Source: an uncultured Oscillospiraceae bacterium (lineage in GTDB: Bacteria; Bacillota; Clostridia; Oscillospirales; Oscillospiraceae). Taken from it: a DNA stretch of 64,000 bases. The stretch is taken from NCBI GenBank assembly GCA_934667815.1, contig CAKUMO010000005.1, positions 1 to 64,000 on the forward strand, written 5' to 3'. The position numbers and the translations under genes were made by a program. The notes below the pieces were generated by a model that worked only from the letters and a program-made list of their open reading frames with translations, ran no database searches and was not told the DNA's origin. This document shows, one piece after another, positions 7,705-15,045 of the stretch (the stretch's first letter is position 1; every line of letters starts with the position of its first letter).

Positions 7705-8526
7705 TTAGGCGTCAAATGCAGCCCAAGCGGCAGCAGCGTTGGCAAAGCCTTCGGCCTGGATGGCGTCGGCCTCGACCAGAACGTTCAGGGTCATAGTATC
7801 ACCCGTTGCAGTGATAGCACCGGCATCGATGGCCTTCTGGACATCAGCGCTGGTCGCAGTCTTGTTGATGCCGATGAAGTTCCAGACGTTCCACTCGGTC
7901 ATAGCGCCGGCCTTCAGCGGCTCGGTGCGGGTGAAGGTGTAAACGTCATACTTTACGCCGTCCCTCTCAACACCCTTCTCAACGACAGGCCAGGTTTCAC
8001 CCTTTAGGCCGTGCTGGAATTCACCACAGAGCAAGGACGTGCCGCACCACTGGTTGGTGATCACGCCGCCGTCCTTCACGTCAACAAAGTCGTTGTTGGC
8101 TGCGGAGGGGATCATCACACGGATACGGATGTAAGCGTCGTTCGCGCCGGTGTTGACGACATACGGGCACTTGGCAACGCCGCGGCCGGGAACCATGTTC
8201 TGACCCTTTACGGCCAGGTAGCTTTCCTGATAGGTCTTGGCATCTTCCTTGATCTCGTCATCGGTGAACATGGTGTGATCCGTGGTGACATATTTCATGC
8301 CATCATCAGCGGTCACCTTATGGGTGGGATCGGGGATGGAGGTATCGCCGGAGTTGTCGTTGCCTTCGCGGTGGAACCGGGACTCGATCAGGTCGATCTT
8401 GACGTTGCCCACGGTGAACGTATTCTTAGCGGAATCGGTGTCGGTGAAGTACGCCAGAGATGCGCCCACGACGGCGATGGCGACCAGCGCCACACACAGG
8501 AAGATTGCGATAAGTTTCTTTTTCAT
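7705..8526 (-). CDS. TasA-like secreted protein, tandem paralog 4
   Basis: The 273-residue protein starts MKKKLIAIFLCVALVAIAVV with the SipW-type region GASLAYFTDTDSAKNTFTVG, which is nearly identical in the three upstream genes. The mature part includes ESRFHREGND, the VVNTGANDAYIRIRVM core and the shared C-terminus VEADAIQAEGFANAAAAWAA. TasA-family proteins are secreted and polymerise or coat the cell. Its 5' leader (8527-8630) is a copy of the repeated leader. It is the last of four tandem copies; the middle of the protein has diverged most from its siblings. Confidence 0.87.
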   Translation of the reverse strand: MKKKLIAIFLCVALVAIAVVGASLAYFTDTDSAKNTFTVGNVKIDLIESRFHREGNDNSGDTSIPDPTHKVTADDGMKYVTTDHTMFTDDEIKEDAKTYQESYLAVKGQNMVPGRGVAKCPYVVNTGANDAYIRIRVMIPSAANNDFVDVKDGGVITNQWCGTSLLCGEFQHGLKGETWPVVEKGVERDGVKYDVYTFTRTEPLKAGAMTEWNVWNFIGINKTATSADVQKAIDAGAITATGDTMTLNVLVEADAIQAEGFANAAAAWAAFDA

Positions 8527-8630
8527 GCTTGCTTTGCTCCTTTTAATGAATGATATTTTCTCTGCGCCCCTGCGCAGTGGGGAAGCTCATTGACACAGCC
8601 TTTCAAAAAAGCTGCATATCGCACGAAAGA
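8527..8630 (-). repeat. Repeated TasA leader, copy 1 (15-codon ORF plus hairpin)
   Basis: This is one of three highly similar leaders of about 104 bp (with 9396-9500 and 10332-10435). On the minus strand it holds AAAGG, an ATG at 8588-8590, 15 codons (MSFPTAQGRRENIIH) and a TAA at 8543-8545. An AGGAGC ribosome site for the next gene follows directly. Inside the small frame is the hairpin CTGCGC/GCGCAG at 8562-8577. The arrangement suggests a translated leader coupled to the TasA gene. Confidence 0.6.
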
Positions 8631-9395
8631 TTAGTTAAACGCCGCCCAAGCAGCCGCGGCGTCGGCAAAGCCCTCGGCCTGAATAGCATCGGCCTCGACC
8701 AGAACGGGGAATACACCGTTAGGATAGGAACCGTTCTCGCCGAAGAGTGCTTCGCTCTGGGCGGTGGTCACCGTGGTATCCATGTGGATGGTGCCCCAGA
8801 CGTTCCAGTAGGTCATCTCACCGGGAGCCAGAGGATCAATGCGGGTGAAGGTGTAGACATTGTACTTGAGGCCGTCACGCTCTACGGTGCCGGTCTGATC
8901 AACTGCCATGGTGAATTCGCCTTTGTCCATGGCGCTGGAGGTGTACATGCTGCTGTTCAGAACTGCGGTGTCCAGATCGGCGGGGATCATCACACGGATG
9001 CGGATGTAAGCATCGTTCTTGCCGGTGTTCTTGACATAGGGCATCTTGTGATAGGAACGGCCGGGGATGAGCTGCACGTTTTCACACGTATACTCTGCCG
9101 CATTTGCTTCGATCTGTGCATCGGTGTAGAAGGTATCGCCAGCCTTGTACTTGCTGGTATTGCCGGAACCTTCCTTGTCAACATCAGACCACAGTTCGGA
9201 GGTAGAAGTTGCGCCGTTGGCGACGCCGGCGTTTTCACGGTGCAGGCTGGACTCCAACAGGTCGATCTTGACGTTGCCCACGGTGAACGTATTCGTTACG
9301 GACTTCGTGTCGGTGAAGTACGCGAGAGATGCGCCCACGACGGCGATGGCGACCAGCGCCACACACAGGAAGATTGCGATAAGCTTCTTTTTCAT
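8631..9395 (-). CDS. TasA-like secreted protein, tandem paralog 3
   Basis: The 254-residue protein has the same N-terminal SipW-type signal as its neighbours (GASLAYFTDTKSVTNTFTVG). The mature region is more divergent than in the other three: a Ser/Thr-rich insert (NGATSTSELWSDVDKEGS), the core YVKNTGKNDAYIRIRVM, an MDKGEFTMAVDQTGTVERDG segment, and the C-terminal VEADAIQAEGFADAAAAWAA. It ends N-stop, slightly shorter than the others. Divergence between shared ends suggests selection for subunit variety or gene conversion of the termini. Confidence 0.87.
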   Translation of the reverse strand: MKKKLIAIFLCVALVAIAVVGASLAYFTDTKSVTNTFTVGNVKIDLLESSLHRENAGVANGATSTSELWSDVDKEGSGNTSKYKAGDTFYTDAQIEANAAEYTCENVQLIPGRSYHKMPYVKNTGKNDAYIRIRVMIPADLDTAVLNSSMYTSSAMDKGEFTMAVDQTGTVERDGLKYNVYTFTRIDPLAPGEMTYWNVWGTIHMDTTVTTAQSEALFGENGSYPNGVFPVLVEADAIQAEGFADAAAAWAAFN

Positions 9396-9500
9396 GCTTG
9401 CTTTGCTCCTTTTAATGAATGATATTTTCTCTGCGCTCCTGCGCAGAGGGGACGCTCATTGACACAGCCTTTCAAAAAGAGCCACGTTCCCGAAAAGCAA
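9396..9500 (-). repeat. Repeated TasA leader, copy 2 (15-codon ORF plus hairpin)
   Basis: Second copy of the leader. The small frame runs from the ATG at 9457-9459 to the TAA at 9412-9414 and encodes MSVPSAQERRENIIH. The hairpin CTGCGC/GCGCAG lies at 9431-9446. The TAA abuts the ribosome site of the TasA-like gene that starts at 9395. It differs from copy 3 at only a few positions. Confidence 0.6.
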
Positions 9501-10331
9501 TTACGCCTGCGCGTCGAATGCCGCGAAGGCTGCCTTGGCATCCGCAAAGCCCTCGGCCTGGATAGCGTCAGCCTGCACCAGAACGTTTACCGTCAACGTA
9601 CCATCGTCCGCTTTGAGGATCGCGCCCTTATCGATAGCCTTCTGGATGTTCGCGCTGGTAGCCTCATCCGCAATACCGATGTAGTTCCAGACGTTCCATT
9701 CGGTCATCTCACCGGGCTTCAGCGGCTCGTTGCGGATGAAGGTGTAAACATCGTACTTTACGCCGTTCTCATCGACATAGCCCCTGCCGCTAGCGTCAAT
9801 AAACGGATTGTAAGTTGTTTTGTCATTGTGCATAAACTCGCCGCTGGTGATCGCAGTGTTGCAGAACTGGCTTTCGATCACGCCGCCGCTGCGTGCCTGC
9901 CAGTAATCGCGGTTCGCATCGGAGGGGATCATCACACGGATGCGGATGTAAGCGTCATTCGCGCCGGTGTTGATGACATAAGGGGACTTGGCAATGTTCT
10001 TGCCGGGGACCATGTTTTTGCCGCGCTCGCCGATGTAGGCGGAGTAATTCGCAGCATCGGTCTTGATCTCTTCATCGGTGAAAATCGTAGCGCCGTCGGA
10101 GATATACTTCATGCCGCTGGCGGTCTGGGTAGGAGCCGGAATAGAGGTATCGCCGGAGCTGCCGGATCCCTGACGATGGTATCTGGACTCGATCAAGTCG
10201 ATCTTGACGTTGCCCACGGTGAACGTATTTTTGGCTTCATCGGTGTCGGTGAAGTACGCCAGAGATGCGCCCACGATAGCGATGGCGACGAGAGCCACGC
10301 ACAGGAAGATTGCGATTAGTTTCTTTTTCAT
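9501..10331 (-). CDS. TasA-like secreted protein, tandem paralog 2
   Basis: The 276-residue protein begins MKKKLIAIFLCVALVAIAIV and GASLAYFTDTDEAKNTFTVG, the SipW-type signal. Mature features are ESRYHRQGSGSSGDTSIPAP, IGERGKNMVPGKNIAKSP, the core YVINTGANDAYIRIRVM, and the C-terminus VQADAIQAEGFADAKAAFAA with tail FDAQA. It is closest to the next upstream copy (10436-11245): the last 25 codons and the leader are almost identical in DNA, pointing to a recent duplication. It is likely a fibre or surface-layer subunit. Confidence 0.88.
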   Translation of the reverse strand: MKKKLIAIFLCVALVAIAIVGASLAYFTDTDEAKNTFTVGNVKIDLIESRYHRQGSGSSGDTSIPAPTQTASGMKYISDGATIFTDEEIKTDAANYSAYIGERGKNMVPGKNIAKSPYVINTGANDAYIRIRVMIPSDANRDYWQARSGGVIESQFCNTAITSGEFMHNDKTTYNPFIDASGRGYVDENGVKYDVYTFIRNEPLKPGEMTEWNVWNYIGIADEATSANIQKAIDKGAILKADDGTLTVNVLVQADAIQAEGFADAKAAFAAFDAQA

Positions 10332-10435
10332 GCTTGCTTTGCTCCTTTTAATGAATGATATTTTCTCTGCGCTCCTGCGCAGTGGGGACGCTCATTGACA
10401 CAGCCTTTCAAAAGAGCCACGTTCCCGAAAAGCAA
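10332..10435 (-). repeat. Repeated TasA leader, copy 3 (15-codon ORF plus hairpin)
   Basis: Third copy of the leader. The small frame runs from the ATG at 10393-10395 to the TAA at 10348-10350 (MSVPTAQERRENIIH). The hairpin CTGCGC/GCGCAG is at 10367-10382. The same ribosome site AAAAGGAGCAAAGCAAGC precedes the downstream ATG. The frame length is kept at 16 codons in all three copies despite base changes. Confidence 0.6.
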
Positions 10436-11245
10436 TTACGCCTGCGCGTCGAATGCCGCGAAGGCTGCCTTGGCATCCGCAAAGCCCTCGGCCTGGATAG
10501 CGTCGGCCTGCACCAGAACGTTAACGGTCATGGTGCCATCTTCCGATACCTTAATAAAGCCCTTCTCAACGGCTGTCTGGATGTCAGCGCTGGTTACGTT
10601 CTTGCCAATACCGACATAGTTGATAACATTCCATTCGGTCATCGCGCCAGCCTTGAGAGGCTCAATGCGGGTGAAGGTAAGGACGTCATACTTCAAGCCA
10701 TCTTCGTCGGTGTAGCCGTTCTCTTCAATGACAGGCCAGTTCTCCCCGTTTGCTCCGTGCTGGAACTCACCGGAACTCGTGGCGGAAGAGCAGAACATAG
10801 CGCTGATGAAGCCACGATAGCTGCCCTCATAATCGTGAGGAGCCATCACACGGATGCGGACATAAGCATCATTTGCGCCGGTGTTGACCACATAGGGGCA
10901 CTTGGCAAAGTTGCGACCGGGGACCATGTTTTTGCCGCGTTCGCCGATGTATTCGGAGTATTTCTCGGCGTCTGCCTTGATCTCGTCATCGGTGAACGCC
11001 TTGTGGCCGTCGGCGACATACTTCATGCCGCTTGCGGTGTGGGTGGGATCGGGGATGGAGGTATCGCCGGAGTTGTCGTTGCCCTCGCGGTGGAACCGGG
11101 ACTCGATCAGTTCGATCTTGACGTTGCCCACGGTGAACGTATTCGTTACGGACTTCGTGTCGGCGAAGTACGCGAGAGATGCGCCCACGATAGCGATGGC
11201 GACGAGAGCCACGCACAGGAAAATTGCGGTAAGTTTCTTTTTCAT
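10436..11245 (-). CDS. TasA-like secreted protein, tandem paralog 1
   Basis: This 269-residue protein is the first of the four recent tandem copies. The signal is MKKKLTAIFLCVALVAIAIV with GASLAYFADTKSVTNTFTVG, where the usual FTD is FAD. Mature motifs include ESRFHREGNDNSGDTSIPDP, IGERGKNMVPGRNFAKCP, the core YVVNTGANDAYVRIRVM and the C-terminus VQADAIQAEGFADAKAAFAA. Its leader is not the repeated one but carries an analogous hairpin at 11273-11290. The role is likely a polymerising matrix or surface subunit cleaved by the SipW encoded at 12687-13475. Confidence 0.87.
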   Translation of the reverse strand: MKKKLTAIFLCVALVAIAIVGASLAYFADTKSVTNTFTVGNVKIELIESRFHREGNDNSGDTSIPDPTHTASGMKYVADGHKAFTDDEIKADAEKYSEYIGERGKNMVPGRNFAKCPYVVNTGANDAYVRIRVMAPHDYEGSYRGFISAMFCSSATSSGEFQHGANGENWPVIEENGYTDEDGLKYDVLTFTRIEPLKAGAMTEWNVINYVGIGKNVTSADIQTAVEKGFIKVSEDGTMTVNVLVQADAIQAEGFADAKAAFAAFDAQA

Positions 11246-11272
11246 TTGCTTTCACTCTTTTTTGTAAGATTT

Positions 11273-11290
11273 CTGTGTCCCTGCACACAG
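11273..11290 (-). promoter_or_regulatory. Leader hairpin of TasA paralog 1
   Basis: CTGTGT/ACACAG forms a 6-bp stem about 27 nt upstream of the ATG at 11243-11245. The other three paralogs have CTGCGC/GCGCAG at a similar place. The stem positions differ by paired changes, so structure is kept while sequence is not. There is no 15-codon frame here. Confidence 0.45.
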
Positions 11291-11298
11291 AGGGTTAC

Positions 11299-11886
11299 TT
11301 AAGGATTGGTGGTGCTGTTGACCTTTGCCCATGCGTCGTCGGCGGTGTTGATGCCGTCCTTCTGAACAGCGTAGGCTGTGAAGGTCAGCTTGGGCTGGGT
11401 GGTGATAGACTGGATATCGCTCTTGGTCAGATCATCACTGACATAGATTTTGTTATCCTTGAGAACAGCAAATTCAGTGTCAGCGCTTACGGCGTCAACC
11501 GCACGATAATAGACATTTGCCGGAATCTTCGTGTCATCGCCCTTCGTCCAGTCCTCGGCAACGGAATACGTCACCTTATCGGCAACAAACGTACCTTCCT
11601 CCTTGACCTCGACGAACAGCCAGCAGGCTTCGGAATCCTTCTTGACCGTCACCTTCGGGTCTTTGCTGATGTTCTTACCGGGGATGATCTTATCATTCTC
11701 ACCGGTGGTTTCACTCAAGGTGATGTTGATGGCTCCATAGGTAAATGTATTGACAACAGCGTTCGTGCTGCTGACAAGCCAGGCAACCGTTCCACCCACC
11801 GCACAGCCGATCACCAGCACCAAAGCCAGCATGACGATGAACGTTCTGCTGCTCACGCTGCGGCGGCGCCTCGCTTTCTTTTCCAT
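11299..11886 (-). CDS. TasA-like secreted protein
   Basis: The 195-residue protein has a very basic N-terminus (MEKKARRRRSVSSRTFIVML), a hydrophobic helix and the SipW-type region GGTVAWLVSSTNAVVNTFTY. The mature domain carries ITLSETTGENDKIIPGKNIS, DPKVTVKKDSEACWLFVEV, and a C-terminus FTAYAVQKDGINTADDAWAK shared with the next upstream gene. A GGAGGAAGAG ribosome site precedes the ATG. It belongs to a second subtype of the family (AYAVQKDG tail) distinct from the four QAEGF-tail copies. Confidence 0.84.
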   Translation of the reverse strand: MEKKARRRRSVSSRTFIVMLALVLVIGCAVGGTVAWLVSSTNAVVNTFTYGAINITLSETTGENDKIIPGKNISKDPKVTVKKDSEACWLFVEVKEEGTFVADKVTYSVAEDWTKGDDTKIPANVYYRAVDAVSADTEFAVLKDNKIYVSDDLTKSDIQSITTQPKLTFTAYAVQKDGINTADDAWAKVNSTTNP

Positions 11887-11983
11887 TTTTCTCTTCCTCC
11901 TTTCTTCGGATGTTTGCGATTGGGTCTATATTTCAGCAGACAGTAGAATTAAATTGGTTCCACCTCAGCTGCTGGAATCGGAA

Positions 11984-12628
11984 TCAGTTGCCCTCGCCGT
12001 TCGTGGCGGTCTTGCCGAAGGTAGCACTCCACGCGGCAGAAGCGGAATCAAAGCCGTCCTTCTGCACGGCGTAAGCGGTGACAGTCACTTTGGTCTCTGC
12101 CAGTGCGTTACCCCATCCGCTGATTTTGTTCGCCTCGTCCGCGATTTTGAAGCTCTCGAACACCTTCAGATCAGAATTCTTCGTGGTATCCTTGGTGTAA
12201 TTCTTGTAATACACGTTCTCAACGCCGTTAAGCTCCGTCCAGCCGTTGGTCTTGATCTGATCGTCAATCGTCTTGTAGCCGCCTTCAACAGCTGCAGCTT
12301 CAAGGGCAGAGATACCGTTTTCGACCTTCACGAAGATGTAGCTGTCCTCGCTCACCTTATCCACATGGACGGTGGGGTCTTTGATGTATGTATGGCCGGG
12401 CATCAGGATGTACTCGTTTGCGTTGCCGCGACCGGCAGCAGCGTCAGTGAGCGCCACGCCGTACTTGTCGACCTTCGCCTCGTCCATGGTGATCTTGACC
12501 TGTCCGACGGAGAACGTGTTCGTAACCTCGGCCTGCGAAGTCAGATACGCCATTGTTCCCAGCACCAAAGCAGCTACAAGCAATACCGCACAGAGAGCCA
12601 GGAGCAGAGCCTTGCTTCTTGCTTTCAT
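11984..12628 (-). CDS. TasA-like secreted protein
   Basis: About 214 residues are read from the ATG at 12626-12628, which follows AGGAGGTTTTCGGAA; an upstream in-frame ATG at 12676 has no ribosome site. The signal is MKARSKALLLALCAVLLVAA with VLGTMAYLTSQAEVTNTFSV. The mature part has VKITMDEAKVDKYG, YILMPGHTYIKDPTVHVDKV, DSYIFVKVENG and the C-terminus VTAYAVQKDGFDSASAAWSA. It is the TasA-like gene nearest sipW, the arrangement known for tapA-sipW-tasA in Bacillus. It pairs with 11299-11886 as the AYAVQKDG subtype. Confidence 0.85.
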   Translation of the reverse strand: MKARSKALLLALCAVLLVAALVLGTMAYLTSQAEVTNTFSVGQVKITMDEAKVDKYGVALTDAAAGRGNANEYILMPGHTYIKDPTVHVDKVSEDSYIFVKVENGISALEAAAVEGGYKTIDDQIKTNGWTELNGVENVYYKNYTKDTTKNSDLKVFESFKIADEANKISGWGNALAETKVTVTAYAVQKDGFDSASAAWSATFGKTATNGEGN

Positions 12629-12686
12629 TTCCGAAAACCTCCTAAAAATAATGTTATATAGGGAGCCTTGCGGCATTGCCCATCAT

Positions 12687-13475
12687 TCAATGAGGCACTT
12701 CCTGCTCGGCCCGTTTTGCTTCCCGCCTCAGCAGCTCCTGCCGGAGCGCATCGGCGGCGGCATCGTCAAAGCGGTCTGCCTCGACCTCCCGGCGGATATT
12801 CTCGACCTCCTCGTCTGTGAGCAGATTATCGGTTTTCCGGCGAATCTCGTCGCTCAGGCTTTCACTGGTGGATTCTTCTGCGGCGGCATCGACCGCAGCA
12901 GCCTCATGTGCCGCGACATGCGCACCCTTATTACGGCGGGAAGACTTCTTCTCTTTGTCCTGTTTCTTGTCTTTGTTGTCCGCAAAAATGTCGGGGATGA
13001 ATACAAGCAGCAGCAGGATCGCACCTGCGGAGATGGCAATGTACATTCCGGGCGGATGCTGGATGTAATCCGCAACATAGCCCAGATACGGGATGGAGAA
13101 GATCGGCGTACCGATCACATTTTTATAATGTACCAGCCCGCCGTCCTCAGCATCGTTGGCATCGCCCTTGGTGCGGAAACGGATCACGGTGGGGTCTTCC
13201 TCGTCCGGGACGATGCCCACGACGCGGTGGGTAGCCACAGTGTTCTCGTCCAGCATGAAGGTGATGGGCTGCCCGACCTCAATGGTGTAGGGGTCTACCT
13301 TCTTGACATAGATTAGGGAGCCGGTGTGATAGGTCGGCTCCATGGAGCCGGACAGCACCGTAAATACCTGCAGGCCCACGACCCTTGCGCCCACCAGCAG
13401 CAGCGCCAGAATCACCACCAGCGCAACCAGAATACTGCTGATTACATTCCAGATTTTTTTGAGAGATCTGTTCAT
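12687..13475 (-). CDS. sipW: Signal peptidase I of the SipW (ER-like) type
   Basis: The 262-residue membrane protein has an N-terminal helix at about 12-33, the catalytic Ser in LSGSMEPTYHTGSLIYVKK, and His rather than Lys in NTVATHRVVGI, followed by FRTKGDANDAEDG. This Ser/His arrangement defines the SipW/archaeal/ER type that cleaves TasA-class signals. A second helix (IAISAGAILLLLVFIPDIF) comes near residue 160. The last 90 residues form a charged, probably helical cytoplasmic tail with Lys/Arg- and Glu-rich blocks, much longer than in typical SipW. Its ATG overlaps the TetR gene stop (ATGA), so the two are coupled. Confidence 0.9.
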   Translation of the reverse strand: MNRSLKKIWNVISSILVALVVILALLLVGARVVGLQVFTVLSGSMEPTYHTGSLIYVKKVDPYTIEVGQPITFMLDENTVATHRVVGIVPDEEDPTVIRFRTKGDANDAEDGGLVHYKNVIGTPIFSIPYLGYVADYIQHPPGMYIAISAGAILLLLVFIPDIFADNKDKKQDKEKKSSRRNKGAHVAAHEAAAVDAAAEESTSESLSDEIRRKTDNLLTDEEVENIRREVEADRFDDAAADALRQELLRREAKRAEQEVPH

Positions 13476-14086
13476 ATCGCTTCTTTCTTATCCTCTTTCT
13501 CTAAAACTTCGGCCCTGACATTCGGCACGACAAAGCTATAAATCTGTTCAAATGTCCATTGGGTCGTGGTCTCGCTGTTCTCCATCTCACCGTACAGCAC
13601 CCGCATCGCAAAAGCCAGCATGGTGTCGAAAATCTGGTGCACCAGCATATCCACGTTCGTGCCCGGCTTGAAGGCAGGTCTGACTTTTTCAATCAGCGTA
13701 TGGAAATGCTTCAGGTGTGTGTCATACGCTTGTGCCCGGCAGTCCGCAGAGTAATAGTAGCGGATGTAGAAAATACAGTCGGCCTCATTCTTCAAAATAA
13801 ATTCCCAACTCCGCTTCCAGAGCAGGAATGCACGTTCTTTCCATGTAAGACCCGGCATATGCATGACCGGCAACGTTTCACACAGAAGCGTTGTGAAATT
13901 CTCATCCTCCTGATAGAACGCCTCGCTGAGCAGGTCATCCTTGTCAGCGAAACATCTATAGATGTAGGCCTCGTTCAGCCCGGCCTTGTCTGCGATGGCC
14001 TTGGTCGTGGCTTTGACCAGCCCATCCCGCGCTATGACCCGGACGGCACTCATCATAAATGTCTGCTTCATGCTTTGCTGATCCAA
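13472..14086 (-). CDS. TetR-family regulator of the TasA/SipW operon
   Basis: The best start is TTG at 14084-14086, 7 nt after CGGAGGG (14094-14100), giving about 204 residues. The N-terminus has a TetR helix-turn-helix (TTKAIADKAGLNEAYIYRCF, ADKDDLLSEAF). The C-terminal domain is ligand-type and not closely recognisable. Its stop overlaps the sipW start and it is the first gene of the operon. Local, possibly autogenous, control is therefore likely. A dyad TGGAGT-TCACC-ACTCCA lies between its promoter and the gene. Confidence 0.85.
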   Translation of the reverse strand: MDQQSMKQTFMMSAVRVIARDGLVKATTKAIADKAGLNEAYIYRCFADKDDLLSEAFYQEDENFTTLLCETLPVMHMPGLTWKERAFLLWKRSWEFILKNEADCIFYIRYYYSADCRAQAYDTHLKHFHTLIEKVRPAFKPGTNVDMLVHQIFDTMLAFAMRVLYGEMENSETTTQWTFEQIYSFVVPNVRAEVLEKEDKKEAI

Positions 14087-14194
14087 ACCGTTACCCTCCG
14101 TTGCAAATAAGCGGCCACCTATGCAAATCCCGAAAAAAAGCAACTGCCATCAGCCAGCCGCTGACCCATTTGCCATTGCGCCGCGATTTTTTCG

Positions 14195-14270
14195 TGGAGT
14201 TCACCACTCCATGAGTAACCCATATCTATATCTCGCGTTGAAATTATAGCATGTATGTCTGAAAAAGCAA
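14195..14270 (-). promoter_or_regulatory. Promoter and dyad operator of the TetR-SipW-TasA operon
   Basis: On the minus strand a -35 TTGCTT (14265-14270), 16-bp spacer and -10 TATAAT (14243-14248) form a good sigma-A promoter. Downstream, in the transcribed leader, is the dyad TGGAGTTCACCACTCCA at 14195-14211, a fair TetR-type site. A close inverted copy of the dyad region with its flank (GAGTGGTGGACTCCACGAA) lies at 14532-14550 on the plus strand. The site may therefore instead be part of a duplicated mobile-element end. Confidence 0.55.
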
Positions 14271-14616
14271 TAGGCAGATACTGATCTGATTAAAAAAGCG
14301 GAAACTCCTGGTCGTATTCAGGTCATCAGGCAGTAAATTTCTTTTTCTGTGCTCCGTTGCGATCCTGCGTGCAGTCAAATGGGCAGTCGGAAAAGTTCGG
14401 CTGCTGCGAGTACAATATGAGCAAAGTGGGAGCCGTCGGCTTTTGCTGTGCGCAGTCAAGATTCTGTGTTATTTTCCGGGAGCTGTCTGTAAAACGCAGT
14501 ATTTTCCGGCCTTGGGCGGGACGTTTTGACAGAGTGGTGGACTCCACGAAATAAGAAGCCGCGTTTGAGACGTTACACTTGGCAAGCAATGCCTGCGTTT
14601 ATACAAACTTGACGAA
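14271..14616. other. Intergenic stretch without a supported gene
   Basis: I see no convincing coding frame here. It contains the 14532-14550 copy of the dyad found at 14195-14211, in inverted orientation. Short frames on both strands (for example 14326-14589 minus) have no recognisable domain or ribosome site. The stretch joins the surface operon to relaxase debris. Confidence 0.4.
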
Positions 14617-14648
14617 CAGGGAGATTTCCGTCACCGGAAATCTCCCTG
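14617..14648 (-). terminator. Hairpin downstream of the relaxase remnant
   Basis: A perfect 14-bp stem, CAGGGAGATTTCCG/CGGAAATCTCCCTG, has the 4-nt loop TCAC. It lies just beyond the 3' end of the relaxase remnant. No U-run follows closely on the minus strand, so it may be a processing or transfer-related structure. Confidence 0.45.
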
Positions 14649-14725
14649 CTGCTTGTTGGGGAAACTCTCCCCAAACCCCTGATTGAACGAACGGTTCCCG
14701 TTCGGCTGCGCCCTGCAAAGCAGTG

Positions 14726-15045
14726 CTATTTTTCCTGCTGACGCTCTCTTGTCTGCCGCTGTTTCTCGGCATCCGTGCGTAGGAGAATCTCGGCGTTGGC
14801 TTTATAAATCTGGAGCTGTTTTGCCTCGTCACGCGCCTTGGAAAGTTCTGCATAATCGAGCTTCTTCTGCACAAGCAGATCAGAATACTCCGCTTGAAGG
14901 CTCTTGACCGTGGGCAGTTTTTTCAGCGCCAAATCGTCAAACGCTTTCTTCGCAGCCTTGTGGATGATGATGTCGCTCTCGTGCGTATCGTAATATTTCT
15001 TGGAATACCCGGCCTTGCGATAATTTCCCCGTTCGTAATTGCTAC
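14726..15045 (-). pseudogene. Relaxase (MobA/MobL-type) C-terminal remnant
   Basis: The minus frame reads ERGNYRKAGYSKKYYDTHES, DIIIHKAAKKAFDD, then LALKKLPTVKSLQAEYSDLL, and ends RTDAEKQRQTRERQQEK. This is the C-terminal tail pattern of relaxases from Clostridiales conjugative/mobilisable elements: a helical HKAAKKAFD...LPTVKSLQAEY block followed by a charged coil. The relaxase catalytic domain is absent. Upstream of about 15045 the frame is replaced by unrelated sequence, so this is a scar of a mobile element. Confidence 0.6.

Noticed and set aside
7705..11245. Regular direct repeats suggestive of a CRISPR-like array
   Set aside because: The repeat unit is a whole TasA-like gene plus leader (about 0.9 kb); there are no short spacers and no cas genes.
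14326..14589. 87-codon minus frame upstream of the surface operon
   Set aside because: The composition looks random, it contains the duplicated dyad, and no start signal or family is recognisable.
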